DNA of 34,805 bases, taken from Maribacter sp. Its GTDB lineage: Bacteria > Bacteroidota > Bacteroidia > Flavobacteriales > Flavobacteriaceae. Positions 1 to 8,852 of this stretch are shown here, piece after piece (the first letter of the stretch is position 1; each line of letters begins with the position of its first letter). The notes under the pieces are model-generated. The model ran no database searches. It was not told the origin of the DNA and saw only the letters and a list, made by a program, of their open reading frames with translations. The position numbers were made by a program, and so were the translations under genes. The stretch lies in assembly GCA_018679695.1 (NCBI GenBank), contig JAHHKH010000390.1, positions 1 through 34,805 on the forward strand. The letters are read 5' to 3'.

Positions 1-6
1 TCATTC

Positions 7-20
7 GTGACCTCGACAGG
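7..20. repeat. Candidate left attachment site (tRNA-Arg 3' end copy)
   Basis: The 14 bases GTGACCTCGACAGG are identical to 34718-34731, which form the 3' end of the tRNA-Arg gene at the other edge of the window. The flanks differ: GTTTTC follows here and ATTCAA there. A short exact repeat of a tRNA 3' end on both sides of a recombinase-bearing segment is the usual mark of attL/attR. The exact crossover cannot be read from one sequence, and the degenerate copy at 199-225 is an alternative left boundary. Confidence 0.55.
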
Positions 21-78
21 GTTTTCTTCGCTTTGCTCGAGTTTCCTTTGAGCTCCGTGTTGCAAATAAGAAACCACC

Positions 79-96
79 CATCGCCAGATGGCGATG
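79..96. other. Small hairpin in the left end region
   Basis: CATCGCC (79-85) and GGCGATG (90-96) form a perfect 7-bp stem with the loop AGAT. TTAGTTTTAT follows on the plus strand and AAAC lies to the left, so it could act as a weak terminator in either direction. No gene adjoins it, so its role is unknown. Confidence 0.35.
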
Positions 97-159
97 TTAG
101 TTTTATATTTTCTGTTCACTTATAAAAATCTTTGACTTTCAACGCTCCCAGAAAACACA

Positions 160-188
160 AAACCACGCTCTGTTTTAGAGCGTGGTTT
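160..188 (-). terminator. Strong hairpin, probable terminator of an ancestral tRNA reading leftward
   Basis: AAACCACGCTCT (160-171) pairs perfectly over 12 bp with AGAGCGTGGTTT (177-188), with a 5-base loop. Read on the minus strand it is followed by TTTTGTGTTTT. It sits just left of the tRNA-3'-end-like sequence at 199-225. This is the order seen at the right edge, where the complete minus-strand tRNA-Arg has a terminator immediately to its left. I infer that it is the terminator of the tRNA whose 3' end was left behind here. Confidence 0.6.
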
Positions 189-198
189 CTTGAGTGTC

Positions 199-225
199 GT
201 GACCTCAGCAGGACAGAATTCAAAC
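199..225 (-). repeat. Degenerate tRNA 3'-end remnant, possible old attachment site
   Basis: GTGACCTC followed by AGCAGGACAG and AATTCAAAC resembles the tRNA-Arg 3' region at 34718-34738 (GTGACCTC, GACAGG, ATTCAAAC) with small insertions and substitutions. It may mark an earlier insertion event at the same kind of site, or the real but diverged attL. The stretch from 226 to 647 is A+T rich, has no convincing open frame and no recognised function. Confidence 0.4.
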
Positions 226-647
226 TTTTTGAAGGAAGATATCGATCTAATTATTTCTAAATCCCAGCAGTTGAAGTTTTCAAATATGAATAATTAAAAT
301 AGGTCTACGGTCTTTTTTACTTATTTGTTAAGTCAAATATTTGCAACAAATTTTTATTCTTTTTGTTACAAATGATTTAGATTGTGCAATCAGTATTTCT
401 GAAAAAACAAAAAAACGTACTGGCAGTAAGTCTAAAGGACCGCTTAAATATACTTTCTTAGTCCCGCAAAAGGTCAATTAACGAAACCACTAAAAAAGAC
501 TAAGAATGGGACACTTTGGCAAATGAAAAACAGTTCTATCTGATCCGCCCTGTAAATCGGCCATTTTAAGTAATTGTAGTTTGAAAAAATGAGTGTGGAA
601 ATAAAAAGAACCCTATTCTCTATCCTATTTCTTTTTTAACTGAAGAA

Positions 648-1559
648 TCAGTTCAAATTCCTAAACTCGCTCGGCGAATGCCCTACCCTTTGCTTGAAAA
701 GCCTAGTAAAATGTTGCGGATATTTGAAACCTAATTCATACGCTATCTCACTGACCGATTTGTTATGGTCGAATACCCGTTCCTTGGCAACTTCTATTAG
801 TTTGTTCTGAATATATTCCTGAGCCGATTTTCCGGTTTCCTTTTTCACTAGATCCCCAAAATAATTAGGAGAAAGATGCAAGTGATCCGCAAAATAACTT
901 ACGGATGGCGTACCATGTTTTTGCGGTTTATCGGATGCGAAGTATTGGGTCAGCAAATCCTTGAATTTTTCCAAGGAGCCTATATTTTCAACTTCTCGTG
1001 TCAGGAATTGTCGATCATAAAAACGAGTGCAATAATCCAAAAAAAGTTCAATGTTGGCTACGATTAACTTTTTACTGTGCTTGTCCAAGTTTTGTTCCAA
1101 CTCAAACTGTATTTTTTCGATTAAGCTTAAAATCACTTTCCGTTCTTTGGCGGATAAGTGTAAAGCCTCATTGCTTGAGTAGGAGAAAAAACTATAGTAT
1201 TGTAATTTTTTACCCAATTCCGTACCTGTCAATAAATCAGGGTGAAATAGTATTGCATATCCCTTGGGCACATAATCAGGGTCAAAACCGCTTAATTCGA
1301 TGGTTTGGCCGGGAGCCATAAAGACAAGGGTTCCCTCATCATAATCGTATGGCTTCCCTCCGTAATGCATTTTGCATCCCTTAGCATCCTTCAAGAAAAT
1401 AGCATAGCAATTATAATTGAAGGCATCATAATCTTTGTTCTCATAGCCTTCTTTGTTTACTTCCTCAAAATCAACAATACCCACCAAAGGGTGCAACACC
1501 TCATGTTTTCTCAAATTAAGGTAATCCCCTACCGAATTGATGTTCAGTACATTTTTCAT
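648..1559 (-). CDS. AraC-family transcriptional regulator
   Basis: This 303-residue protein has the usual two-part AraC layout. The N-terminal half (about residues 40-115) looks like a cupin-type effector domain (VFMAPGQTIELSG). The C-terminal 100 residues hold two helix-turn-helix units, ending in the family signature SEIAYELGFKYPQHFTRLFK. It probably binds DNA in the cytoplasm and activates on sensing a small molecule that cannot be identified. It is transcribed away from the operon starting at 1718. The gap between them holds the paired 21-bp repeat that is the best candidate for its binding site, and the same site recurs at 8744. A fragment of a close paralogue lies at 8396-8560. The ATG at 1559 fits the domain layout. 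Confidence 0.93.
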   Translation of the reverse strand: MKNVLNINSVGDYLNLRKHEVLHPLVGIVDFEEVNKEGYENKDYDAFNYNCYAIFLKDAKGCKMHYGGKPYDYDEGTLVFMAPGQTIELSGFDPDYVPKGYAILFHPDLLTGTELGKKLQYYSFFSYSSNEALHLSAKERKVILSLIEKIQFELEQNLDKHSKKLIVANIELFLDYCTRFYDRQFLTREVENIGSLEKFKDLLTQYFASDKPQKHGTPSVSYFADHLHLSPNYFGDLVKKETGKSAQEYIQNKLIEVAKERVFDHNKSVSEIAYELGFKYPQHFTRLFKQRVGHSPSEFRNLN

Positions 1560-1623
1560 TGACCTCTAATTTTTTGTTAAAGATAAGCCATTGATTGCCA
1601 GTAATTCAAAGGGTTAACGCAAA

Positions 1624-1662
1624 ATCCGTAATAGTGGTATGTAAATCCGTAATCTGGGTAAG
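1624..1662 (+). promoter_or_regulatory. Operator A: two direct repeats, likely AraC-type binding site
   Basis: ATCCGTAAT occurs at 1624 and again at 1645, 21 bp or two helical turns apart, and each copy continues into a GGTA-containing half. The 39-bp block matches 8744-8782 at 34 of 39 positions. It lies between a divergent AraC gene and an operon and ends 21 bp before a TAnnTTTG box. This is the arrangement expected for an AraC-type activator, but the binding protein is inferred. Confidence 0.75.
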
Positions 1663-1683
1663 ACTTTGATGTCGATTACCCAA

Positions 1684-1691
1684 TACTTTTG
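1684..1691 (+). promoter_or_regulatory. Predicted -7 box of the DUF5916 operon
   Basis: TACTTTTG matches the Bacteroidota -7 consensus TAnnTTTG. No TTG is present at the expected -33 position 19 bp upstream, which fits an activator-dependent promoter served by operator A. The ATG of the first gene is 27 bp beyond the box. Confidence 0.6.
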
Positions 1692-1717
1692 TCAAGAATC
1701 TAAAATCACTACCCAAA

Positions 1718-3913
1718 ATGGGCCCAAGAAAAATGTTTTTTCTGATTTTTTGTTTTCTGGTAATTGGTATTGGCACGGCCCAAAATATATCTAAAAGTAC
1801 CACGGCCAAATACACGACTGAGGAACTTGATTTAGATGGAAACCTAAACGAGCCTATTTGGGAAACGGCGGAAACGGGTGCTGACTTTATCCAATTCTTT
1901 CCTACGGATTCCCTTTCAGCCAAGTATCCCACCACCTTCAAGGTGGTCTATTCTGAAACTACATTGTATTTGGGTGTCCGCGCCGAATCGGAAAAGGGGA
2001 ATTATGTGGTTTCCTCCCTAAGACGGGATTTCGCCGCGACGACTAACGATAACATTTCCTTCCTTTTAGACACCTTCAACGATGCCACCACCGCCTTTTT
2101 CTTTGGAGTTACGCCCTACGGGGTACAACGCGAGGGCTTGGTCTCCGAAGGCGGTTCAGCTTTCAACAATACTTGGGACATGAAATGGCAGGCCGAAGCA
2201 CAGCGTTTTGATGACCATTACACCATTGAAATTGCTATCCCCTTTACTTCACTAAAATTCATCGAAGGAGCCACTTCCTGGCGCTTCCGAAGTTACCGTT
2301 GGAACATTCAGAGCAATGAGCAGACCACTTGGACCCAAGTACCCCAAAACCAACTTTTGTCGAGCCTTGCCTATATGGGCGAATTGCGGTTTGAAAGACC
2401 GCTTGGCCGCTCCCGAACGCCTTTGGCGCTTATCCCATATGTGAATACCTTGGCCAATCGCGATTACATTGTGGACGATTCCAATGTCCATTTCAAGGCA
2501 GGTGGTGACGCAAAAGTAGCCATAGGCAATGCCATGAATTTGGACAATACTGTAAATCCCGACTTTAGCAATGTAGAGGTCGATGATATTTTTACCAACC
2601 TGACCCGTTTTGAGATCCAACTGCCCGAGAAAAGGCAATTCTTTATCGACAATAGCGACCTTTTTGCCAATTACGGTAATACCTTGGACAACATTCCCTT
2701 TTTTTCGAGGCGTATCGGGCTTGCGAGAGATGCCGATGAAAACCTTATCGAGAACCAGATTATTGGCGGGGTACGCCTTAGCGGCAAATTGAACCCAACC
2801 ACACGACTCGGATTTTTGAACTTACAGACCGATGCCGACCCCGAAAACGAAATCGCATCCTATAACAACATGATGCTGGCCTTTCAAAAGAAGGTATTCT
2901 CACGATCCAACCTAGGATTGTTCTGGGTCAACCGCCAGACCTTTGGCGATGATGATTTTTTAGATTCCAATGCCCGATATAATCGTGTGCTAGGCATCGA
3001 TTACGATTTGGCTTCCGCGGACAATATCTGGACGGGGAATTTCTATGTGCACAAATCCTTTCAACCCAATGATAATAGTGGAAACTTTTCAGCACAGTCA
3101 AGGCTAAATTATGATGATAGGAACTGGCGCTTTGTAATGGATTTTGTGTATGTGGATGAAGAATATCGTGCCGATTTGGGCTTTGTGCCACGAAAGGATA
3201 TTTTTAAAACGGGCAATTCGGCTACCCGAAGATTCTATCCCAAGAACTCAAAATTGAGTAACCATAGTTTTCAGCTTTTGGGCGTGAACTTTTGGCGGCC
3301 CAACCTGGACTTTAAACACACCGACTATTTTTACCGCGCCGAGTGGGAGGCCAATTTTACCAATCAGGCCACCTTTGTAACAAACGTACAACACGACTAT
3401 ATCTTCTTAACAGCGGATTTTGACCCAACCAGAACATCTGGGGCTATCCCAATTCCCGGAGACCGTGGCTATAGCTTCAACCAATTTTCGGCAGAATTTG
3501 TATCCAACCCCTCAAACCTCGTCACTTTTGGGCTAACAACCTCGGTCGGCGGATTTTTCAATGGGGAGCAGTATTCATTCGGTGGTGAGGTGGGCTATCG
3601 TTTCCAGCCTTGGGCCAACGTGCTTTTTGGATTAAATTATGATGGTATTCGGTTGCCCGATCCCTTTGCGGATGCCGATATTTGGCTAGCGACCACCAAA
3701 GCCGAGGTCACCTTTAGCAAATCCGTATTTTGGAACACTTTGGTGCAGTACAGCAACCAACGTGATAATTTTGGCATCAACTCCAGATTGCAATGGCGCT
3801 TTGCCCCCTTGTCCGACTTGTTTTTGGTGTATAACGACAATTATTTTACCGAGACCTTTGCACCCCGGTTTCGGTCCATCAACCTGAAACTAACCTATTG
3901 GTTGAATATTTAA
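1718..3913 (+). CDS. DUF5916 outer-membrane protein with CBM9-like N-terminus
   Basis: This 731-residue protein begins with a signal peptide (FFLIFCFLVIGIGTAQN, cut near residue 22). Next comes a CBM9-like beta-sandwich at about residues 33-215, with the typical phrase LDLDGNLNEPIWETAE. The rest, from about 230 to the end, is rich in alternating aromatic strands (FYVHKSF, NLKLTYWLNI at the C-terminus) and fits the DUF5916 family, thought to be an outer-membrane barrel. The cargo of this family is not established; carbohydrate or other ligand binding is inferred from the CBM9 part. It is first in an operon with the reductase 26 bp downstream and is preceded by operator A. A second ATG at 1733 could be the true start. 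Confidence 0.85.
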   Translation: MGPRKMFFLIFCFLVIGIGTAQNISKSTTAKYTTEELDLDGNLNEPIWETAETGADFIQFFPTDSLSAKYPTTFKVVYSETTLYLGVRAESEKGNYVVSSLRRDFAATTNDNISFLLDTFNDATTAFFFGVTPYGVQREGLVSEGGSAFNNTWDMKWQAEAQRFDDHYTIEIAIPFTSLKFIEGATSWRFRSYRWNIQSNEQTTWTQVPQNQLLSSLAYMGELRFERPLGRSRTPLALIPYVNTLANRDYIVDDSNVHFKAGGDAKVAIGNAMNLDNTVNPDFSNVEVDDIFTNLTRFEIQLPEKRQFFIDNSDLFANYGNTLDNIPFFSRRIGLARDADENLIENQIIGGVRLSGKLNPTTRLGFLNLQTDADPENEIASYNNMMLAFQKKVFSRSNLGLFWVNRQTFGDDDFLDSNARYNRVLGIDYDLASADNIWTGNFYVHKSFQPNDNSGNFSAQSRLNYDDRNWRFVMDFVYVDEEYRADLGFVPRKDIFKTGNSATRRFYPKNSKLSNHSFQLLGVNFWRPNLDFKHTDYFYRAEWEANFTNQATFVTNVQHDYIFLTADFDPTRTSGAIPIPGDRGYSFNQFSAEFVSNPSNLVTFGLTTSVGGFFNGEQYSFGGEVGYRFQPWANVLFGLNYDGIRLPDPFADADIWLATTKAEVTFSKSVFWNTLVQYSNQRDNFGINSRLQWRFAPLSDLFLVYNDNYFTETFAPRFRSINLKLTYWLNI

Positions 3914-3933
3914 ATTAAGAAAGAAACAAATAG

Positions 3934-4923
<990 letters not shown>

Positions 4924-4957
4924 CCAATAGCGAAAAATTAAAAATAATAGTAAAAGG

Positions 4958-5698
4958 ATGAAACAGCTTAAAACAATTGTTCTTGCTATAATGACTACTG
5001 CATTTTTTGGACTTACCAATAACATGATGGCACAATCCGATACTGGCAGATCTAAGAATTTGGATACAAAACAAAGTGCCATAATTGCAATTGCGTCCTT
5101 GACCGCAAAAGGCGACCTTGAAACTTTGGAAACCGCTTTGACAGAAGGTCTGGATGCCGGATTGACCATAAACGAGATCAAGGAGGTCATGGTACACCTA
5201 TATGCCTACTGTGGTTTTCCACGTAGCCTGCGTGGATTACGAACTTTTATCAAGGTACTGGATGACCGCAAGGCAAAGGGAATCGAAGACCCTATAGGTA
5301 CGGAAGCTTCGCCTATTGAAGACTCGCAATCAAAATACGACAGGGGAAAGGCGAATTTGGAAACCTTGGTACAGGCTAAATTGGACGGCCCTCCAGCCGA
5401 TTATGCCCAATTCGCCCCGATCATCGAAGTCTTTTTGAAGGAGCATCTGTTTGCGGATATTTTTGATCGGGACATTTTGGATTATCAACAAAGGGAACTG
5501 GTCACGGTTTCCGTTCTTGCAACAATCGGCGGTGTGGAACCCATGTTGCGTTCGCACATGAACATCTGTTTAATACAGGGCATCACGCCAACTCAATTAA
5601 AGGAATTGATGGATGTTGTAGGGAAAAATGTAAATCAGGAAAAAATCGATTCGGCCGAAAAAGTATTGAACGAATTATTGGAATCCAAAAAGCAGTAA
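4958..5698 (+). CDS. Carboxymuconolactone decarboxylase-family protein, two-domain, exported
   Basis: This 246-residue protein starts with a signal peptide (about residues 1-26, ending MMAQS). It then carries two CMD-like domains, at about 36-105 (GLDAGLTINEIKEVMVHLYAYCGFP) and 150-235 (QQRELVTVSVLATIGGVEPMLRSHMNICLIQGIT). The name comes from gamma-carboxymuconolactone decarboxylase, but many family members are peroxidase-like or of unknown activity, and the exported location argues against the classical cytoplasmic pathway. Only one Cys is visible in each domain (Cys85 and Cys204), so an AhpD-type CxxC peroxidase centre is absent. It lies 34 bp after the reductase and 4 bp before the next hydrolase gene. 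Confidence 0.88.
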   Translation: MKQLKTIVLAIMTTAFFGLTNNMMAQSDTGRSKNLDTKQSAIIAIASLTAKGDLETLETALTEGLDAGLTINEIKEVMVHLYAYCGFPRSLRGLRTFIKVLDDRKAKGIEDPIGTEASPIEDSQSKYDRGKANLETLVQAKLDGPPADYAQFAPIIEVFLKEHLFADIFDRDILDYQQRELVTVSVLATIGGVEPMLRSHMNICLIQGITPTQLKELMDVVGKNVNQEKIDSAEKVLNELLESKKQ

Positions 5699-5702
5699 GG
5701 AA

Positions 5703-6761
5703 ATGAAATATATAGGATTATTCATTTTAATGAGTATGCTATCAACACATCAGACGATTTGGGCGCAAAGCGAGAAAAACCCTTTTGGATTGGTATATGA
5801 GGGAGCAATTACGGAGAATGTGGATCGAAAAGTCAACATACATCCCGTTAGGTATAAATTGAACGGAATCGATATTGCGGCAAATGTTTATACACCAGCC
5901 AATTATGACCGGACAAAGAAATATCCGGCAATAACAATTGCACATCCTAACGGAGGGATAAAAGAACAGACAGCAGGCCTATATGCACAGCATTTGGCAG
6001 AGGCCGGTTATATTACCATTACGGCAGATGCTGCCTATCAGGGTGCAAGTGGGGGCGAGCCGCGCCATACGGACAAACCCCAATTTCGTACAGAAGATAT
6101 CCGAGGAATGGCTGATTTTATTTCACAATATCCTGGGGTCGATAGAGAACGTTTAGGTGCTTTGGGCATTTGTGGCGGCGGTGGCTATACGTTGAAAGCG
6201 GTCCAATCGGATAAGCGGTTTAAAGCGGTGGCAACCCTGAGTATGTTCAATACAGGAATTGTACGAAAAAATGGCTTTTTGAATTCGCAGATTTCGACCA
6301 TTCAAGAAAGGCTAAAGCAAGCTTCAGAGGCAAGAGCACAGGAGGCTGGGGGCGGCGAAATCGTTTATTCCGGTGTAGACGGTATTACCGACGAAGAATT
6401 AGCAAAAGTTTCACCTCTTTTTTATCGGCAAGGCTATGAATATTATTTTAGGACCCACGCCCACCCCAATTCGACTTTTCTTTATACCACAAGCAGTTTA
6501 ATGGATTTAATGGCTTGGGATGCTACCGACGATATTGACCTCATAGACCAACCTTTATTAATGATTGCCGGCAGCAATGCCCAAACTTTATATTTGACCT
6601 TGGATGCTTTTCCAAAAGCGACCAATGCAAAAACCAAGGAATTGTTCCTTATCGAAGGTGCAACGCATATAGAAACCTATTGGAAGCCAAAATACGTGAA
6701 TCAAGCAGTAAACAAATTAGTGGACTTTTACCAAAACAATCTTTCAACTACAAACCTATGA
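5703..6761 (+). CDS. Exported alpha/beta hydrolase of dienelactone-hydrolase type with Cys nucleophile
   Basis: This 352-residue protein has a signal peptide cut near residue 22 (TIWAQS) and an alpha/beta hydrolase fold. The nucleophile elbow is GICGGGG with Cys157 in place of the usual Ser, as in dienelactone hydrolase. A possible oxyanion-side motif is AHPNGG (80-85). His322 in IEGATHIETYW is the probable catalytic His, with an acid near DIDLIDQPLLMIAGS (278-291). The family includes YcjY-like proteins. A lactone or thioester-like substrate is plausible but unproven. The gene starts 4 bp after the preceding one, and its stop overlaps the next start in an ATGA arrangement, so the three are tightly co-translated. 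Confidence 0.85.
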   Translation: MKYIGLFILMSMLSTHQTIWAQSEKNPFGLVYEGAITENVDRKVNIHPVRYKLNGIDIAANVYTPANYDRTKKYPAITIAHPNGGIKEQTAGLYAQHLAEAGYITITADAAYQGASGGEPRHTDKPQFRTEDIRGMADFISQYPGVDRERLGALGICGGGGYTLKAVQSDKRFKAVATLSMFNTGIVRKNGFLNSQISTIQERLKQASEARAQEAGGGEIVYSGVDGITDEELAKVSPLFYRQGYEYYFRTHAHPNSTFLYTTSSLMDLMAWDATDDIDLIDQPLLMIAGSNAQTLYLTLDAFPKATNAKTKELFLIEGATHIETYWKPKYVNQAVNKLVDFYQNNLSTTNL

Positions 6762-7249
6762 ACGGAAAAAATCTTTTAGCGATTATATTGATTGGAGCGC
6801 TTATATTTTCCTGTAAACAAGCAGCCGAGAAAAATCAGGTCATCGATTTGAATTCACAACAAGAATTGATTTTCCAAAAAGGGGAGAAAGTCACGAACAA
6901 CAATTTCACTGGGGATGTGTGGGTGCATATGCAAGTGAGGGCCGATAGCGTAAACCAAAATTCAGTAGGAACAGTAACGTTTGATCCCGGGGCGAGGTCC
7001 AACTGGCATTCGCATCCCAACGGACAAATTATAATGAGTTTGGAAGGCGAAGGCTACTATCAAGAAGAAGGAAGCAGGAAAAGAATACTCCGAAAAGGCG
7101 ATGTGGTCAAATGCCCTGCAAACACTCCACATTGGCACGGGGCAAGCGCAGAAAAAGCATTCATACAAATCGCAATAACAAGCAGAGTTGACGGCCCAAC
7201 GGAATGGCTGGATCCCGTGACTGACCAGGAATATTTAAATGGAGATTAA
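6758..7249 (+). CDS. Cupin-domain lipoprotein
   Basis: This 163-residue protein begins MNGKNLL at 6758. That start overlaps the upstream stop as ATGA and gives a proper lipoprotein signal (IGALIFSC, lipidated Cys19), whereas longer in-frame starts do not. A single cupin barrel spans about residues 45-150, with metal-ligand motifs WHSHPNGQ (His84, His86, Gln90) and PHWHG (His125 or His127). It resembles the small cupins often found beside CMD-family genes and AraC regulators. It is probably anchored in the periplasm or at the outer membrane. The reaction is unknown. The cupin half of the 8853 gene is a paralogue. Confidence 0.88.
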   Translation: MNGKNLLAIILIGALIFSCKQAAEKNQVIDLNSQQELIFQKGEKVTNNNFTGDVWVHMQVRADSVNQNSVGTVTFDPGARSNWHSHPNGQIIMSLEGEGYYQEEGSRKRILRKGDVVKCPANTPHWHGASAEKAFIQIAITSRVDGPTEWLDPVTDQEYLNGD

Positions 7250-7288
7250 GAAGTACCTATATACTTTCAAATTAATAAAACCTTAGTG

Positions 7289-8377
7289 ATGAAAAATATA
7301 AAGACAACATGGTTATTGCTTTTAACAGTTTTATTATGGGTTTATGATGCACATGCACAAAAGCAACCCATTACCCTTGTAGAGCAAGGCAGCTTTGCCG
7401 TTGGTGGCAGCATTAAATCCAGCCCGGGTACTTTTGACCCGGTTGCCCATGGAGCATTTAACCCTTCCAATCAGGCTACCGAAGGACAAACCTTGCATGG
7501 TGATCACGCCACCATATTTTATCAGATTCCTGATAATGCAAAAAAATTGCCCTTGGTTTTTTGGCATGGGTATGGACAGAGTATGCGTACTTGGCAAACG
7601 ACCCCAGATGGTAGGGAGGGATTTCAAACCCTATTTTTAAGGCGTAATTTTCCAATATACCTTATTGACCAGCCCCGTAGGGGATTATCAGGGAGGAGCA
7701 CGGAACCTACTACGATTTCGGCAGCCACGGATGATCAGTTGTGGTTTGGGATATTTAGATTGGGGACGGGAACTACTTTTTATCCAAATGTTCAGTTTTC
7801 TGATAACCCAGAAGCGCTGAACCAGTTCTTTAGGCAAATTACCCCGGATACGGGACCGTTGAACATCAACCTTAACACAGAGGCGGTTTCCAAGCTGTTC
7901 GATAAGATTGGACCAGGTATTTTGGTTACCCATTCCCATAGTGGCGGCCAAGGTTGGTTGACGGCCTTAAAAAATGGGAACATCAAAGGCATTGCATCCT
8001 ATGAACCGGGTAGTAATTTTGTCTTTCCAGAAGGCGAAGTCCCTGAGACCATCCCCTATGTGGGAGGAGCTTTAAGTGCGAGAAGCGTACCCATGACAGC
8101 CTTTAAACGATTGACGGAAATACCCATTGTTATCTATTATGGGGATTATATACCCAACGAACCTGTAGCGCATCCTGGCCAGGAACAATGGCGTGCCGCC
8201 TTGCAAATGGCAAAGCTTTGGACGGCCACGGTGAACAAGCATGGGGGTGATGCCACCTTGGTACACCTTCCAGAAAAGGGTCTAAAGGGAAATACCCACT
8301 TTCCGATGTCCGATCTGAACAATGAAAAAGTGGCCGTATTGTTAGCGGAATGGCTAATCGAAAAAGGGTTGGATTAA
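7289..8377 (+). CDS. Exported alpha/beta hydrolase
   Basis: This 362-residue protein has a signal peptide cut near residue 23 (YDAHAQ). The core is an alpha/beta hydrolase: FWHGYGQS (91-98) after strand beta3 and the nucleophile elbow HSHSGG with Ser218. A C-terminal His is probably the one in GNTHFPMSD. The family is close to the secreted esterases annotated simply as alpha/beta hydrolase; no substrate can be given. The ATG at 7289 is preferred over the GTG at 7286. It is last in the operon, and a 475-bp non-coding stretch follows with an AraC gene remnant reading the other way. Confidence 0.85.
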   Translation: MKNIKTTWLLLLTVLLWVYDAHAQKQPITLVEQGSFAVGGSIKSSPGTFDPVAHGAFNPSNQATEGQTLHGDHATIFYQIPDNAKKLPLVFWHGYGQSMRTWQTTPDGREGFQTLFLRRNFPIYLIDQPRRGLSGRSTEPTTISAATDDQLWFGIFRLGTGTTFYPNVQFSDNPEALNQFFRQITPDTGPLNINLNTEAVSKLFDKIGPGILVTHSHSGGQGWLTALKNGNIKGIASYEPGSNFVFPEGEVPETIPYVGGALSARSVPMTAFKRLTEIPIVIYYGDYIPNEPVAHPGQEQWRAALQMAKLWTATVNKHGGDATLVHLPEKGLKGNTHFPMSDLNNEKVAVLLAEWLIEKGLD

Positions 8378-8395
8378 AATCAAAAACAGAAAGTA

Positions 8396-8560
8396 TCAGT
8401 TCAACATTCGGTACTCCTTAGGTGTATAACCCACCTTTTTCTTGAAAAGTCTTGTAAAGTGTTGTGGGTACTTAAAACCAAGTTCATACGCAATTTCACT
8501 TAAGGATTTATCCAGGTCGAATATTTTTTGTTTCGCTACATGACAAGGTTATCCTGAATG
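8396..8560 (-). pseudogene. Remnant of a second AraC-family regulator (C-terminus only)
   Basis: Read on the minus strand, 8539-8396 encodes 47 uninterrupted residues ending in a stop, with the AraC signature SEIAYELGFKYPQHFTRLFK and the tail KKKVGYTPKEYRMLN. It parallels the C-terminus of the intact regulator at 648. Just upstream, the homologous phrase IQDNLV is present but shifted by one frame near 8540, and homology then fades, so the N-terminal three quarters of the gene are gone. The remnant sits divergent to the operon at 8853, in the position the intact regulator holds relative to the 1718 operon. Confidence 0.85.
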
Positions 8561-8610
8561 TCTTTCTTTCATCTAACATCTTTCGGTTAAATCATGTTCA
8601 CCATTAAGTG

Positions 8611-8623
8611 GGTACACTGTACC
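8611..8623. promoter_or_regulatory. Perfect short palindrome in the 8.4-8.85 kb gap
   Basis: GGTACA and TGTACC flank a single C, and an AAATTTAAATTT palindrome follows at 8625-8636. It could be a protein-binding site, but nothing else supports that. The remaining stretch 8560-8740 shows no open frame. Confidence 0.25.
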
Positions 8624-8743
8624 TAAATTTAAATTTGGAACAATAATCATCGACCCATATCTAATCTTTTGTGTTGGACATAGAAGAAAACTATTGTTCG
8701 AATTTAGTTAATGCTTTGTGAACAAATGGTTTATACCCCTGTA

Positions 8744-8782
8744 ATCCGTAATAATGGTAGGTAAATCCGTAATTGTGGTAAG
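8744..8782 (+). promoter_or_regulatory. Operator B: second copy of the AraC-type direct-repeat operator
   Basis: ATCCGTAAT starts at 8744 and 8765, the same 21-bp period as operator A, and 34 of 39 bases match. The conserved positions include both half-sites and the GTAA spacer. It controls the operon starting at 8853. With the local AraC gene decayed, the intact regulator at 648 is the most likely binder. Confidence 0.75.
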
Positions 8783-8803
8783 CCTATCCTATGAATTATA
8801 CCA

Positions 8804-8811
8804 TAGCTTTG
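8804..8811 (+). promoter_or_regulatory. Predicted -7 box of the cupin-NTF2 operon
   Basis: TAGCTTTG fits TAnnTTTG. It starts 39 bp after the second half-site of operator B, exactly the distance found at operator A. No TTG is present 19 bp upstream, as expected for an activator-dependent promoter. Confidence 0.6.
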
Positions 8812-8852
8812 GAAAAGGTAATTTATAATCTAAATCAATTAAATAAAACAAA

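Noticed and set aside
380-480. Short frame reading GSKSKGPLKYTFLVPQKVN in the left gap
   Set aside because: It has no start codon in a sensible place, no family resemblance that I can support, and stops close on both sides.
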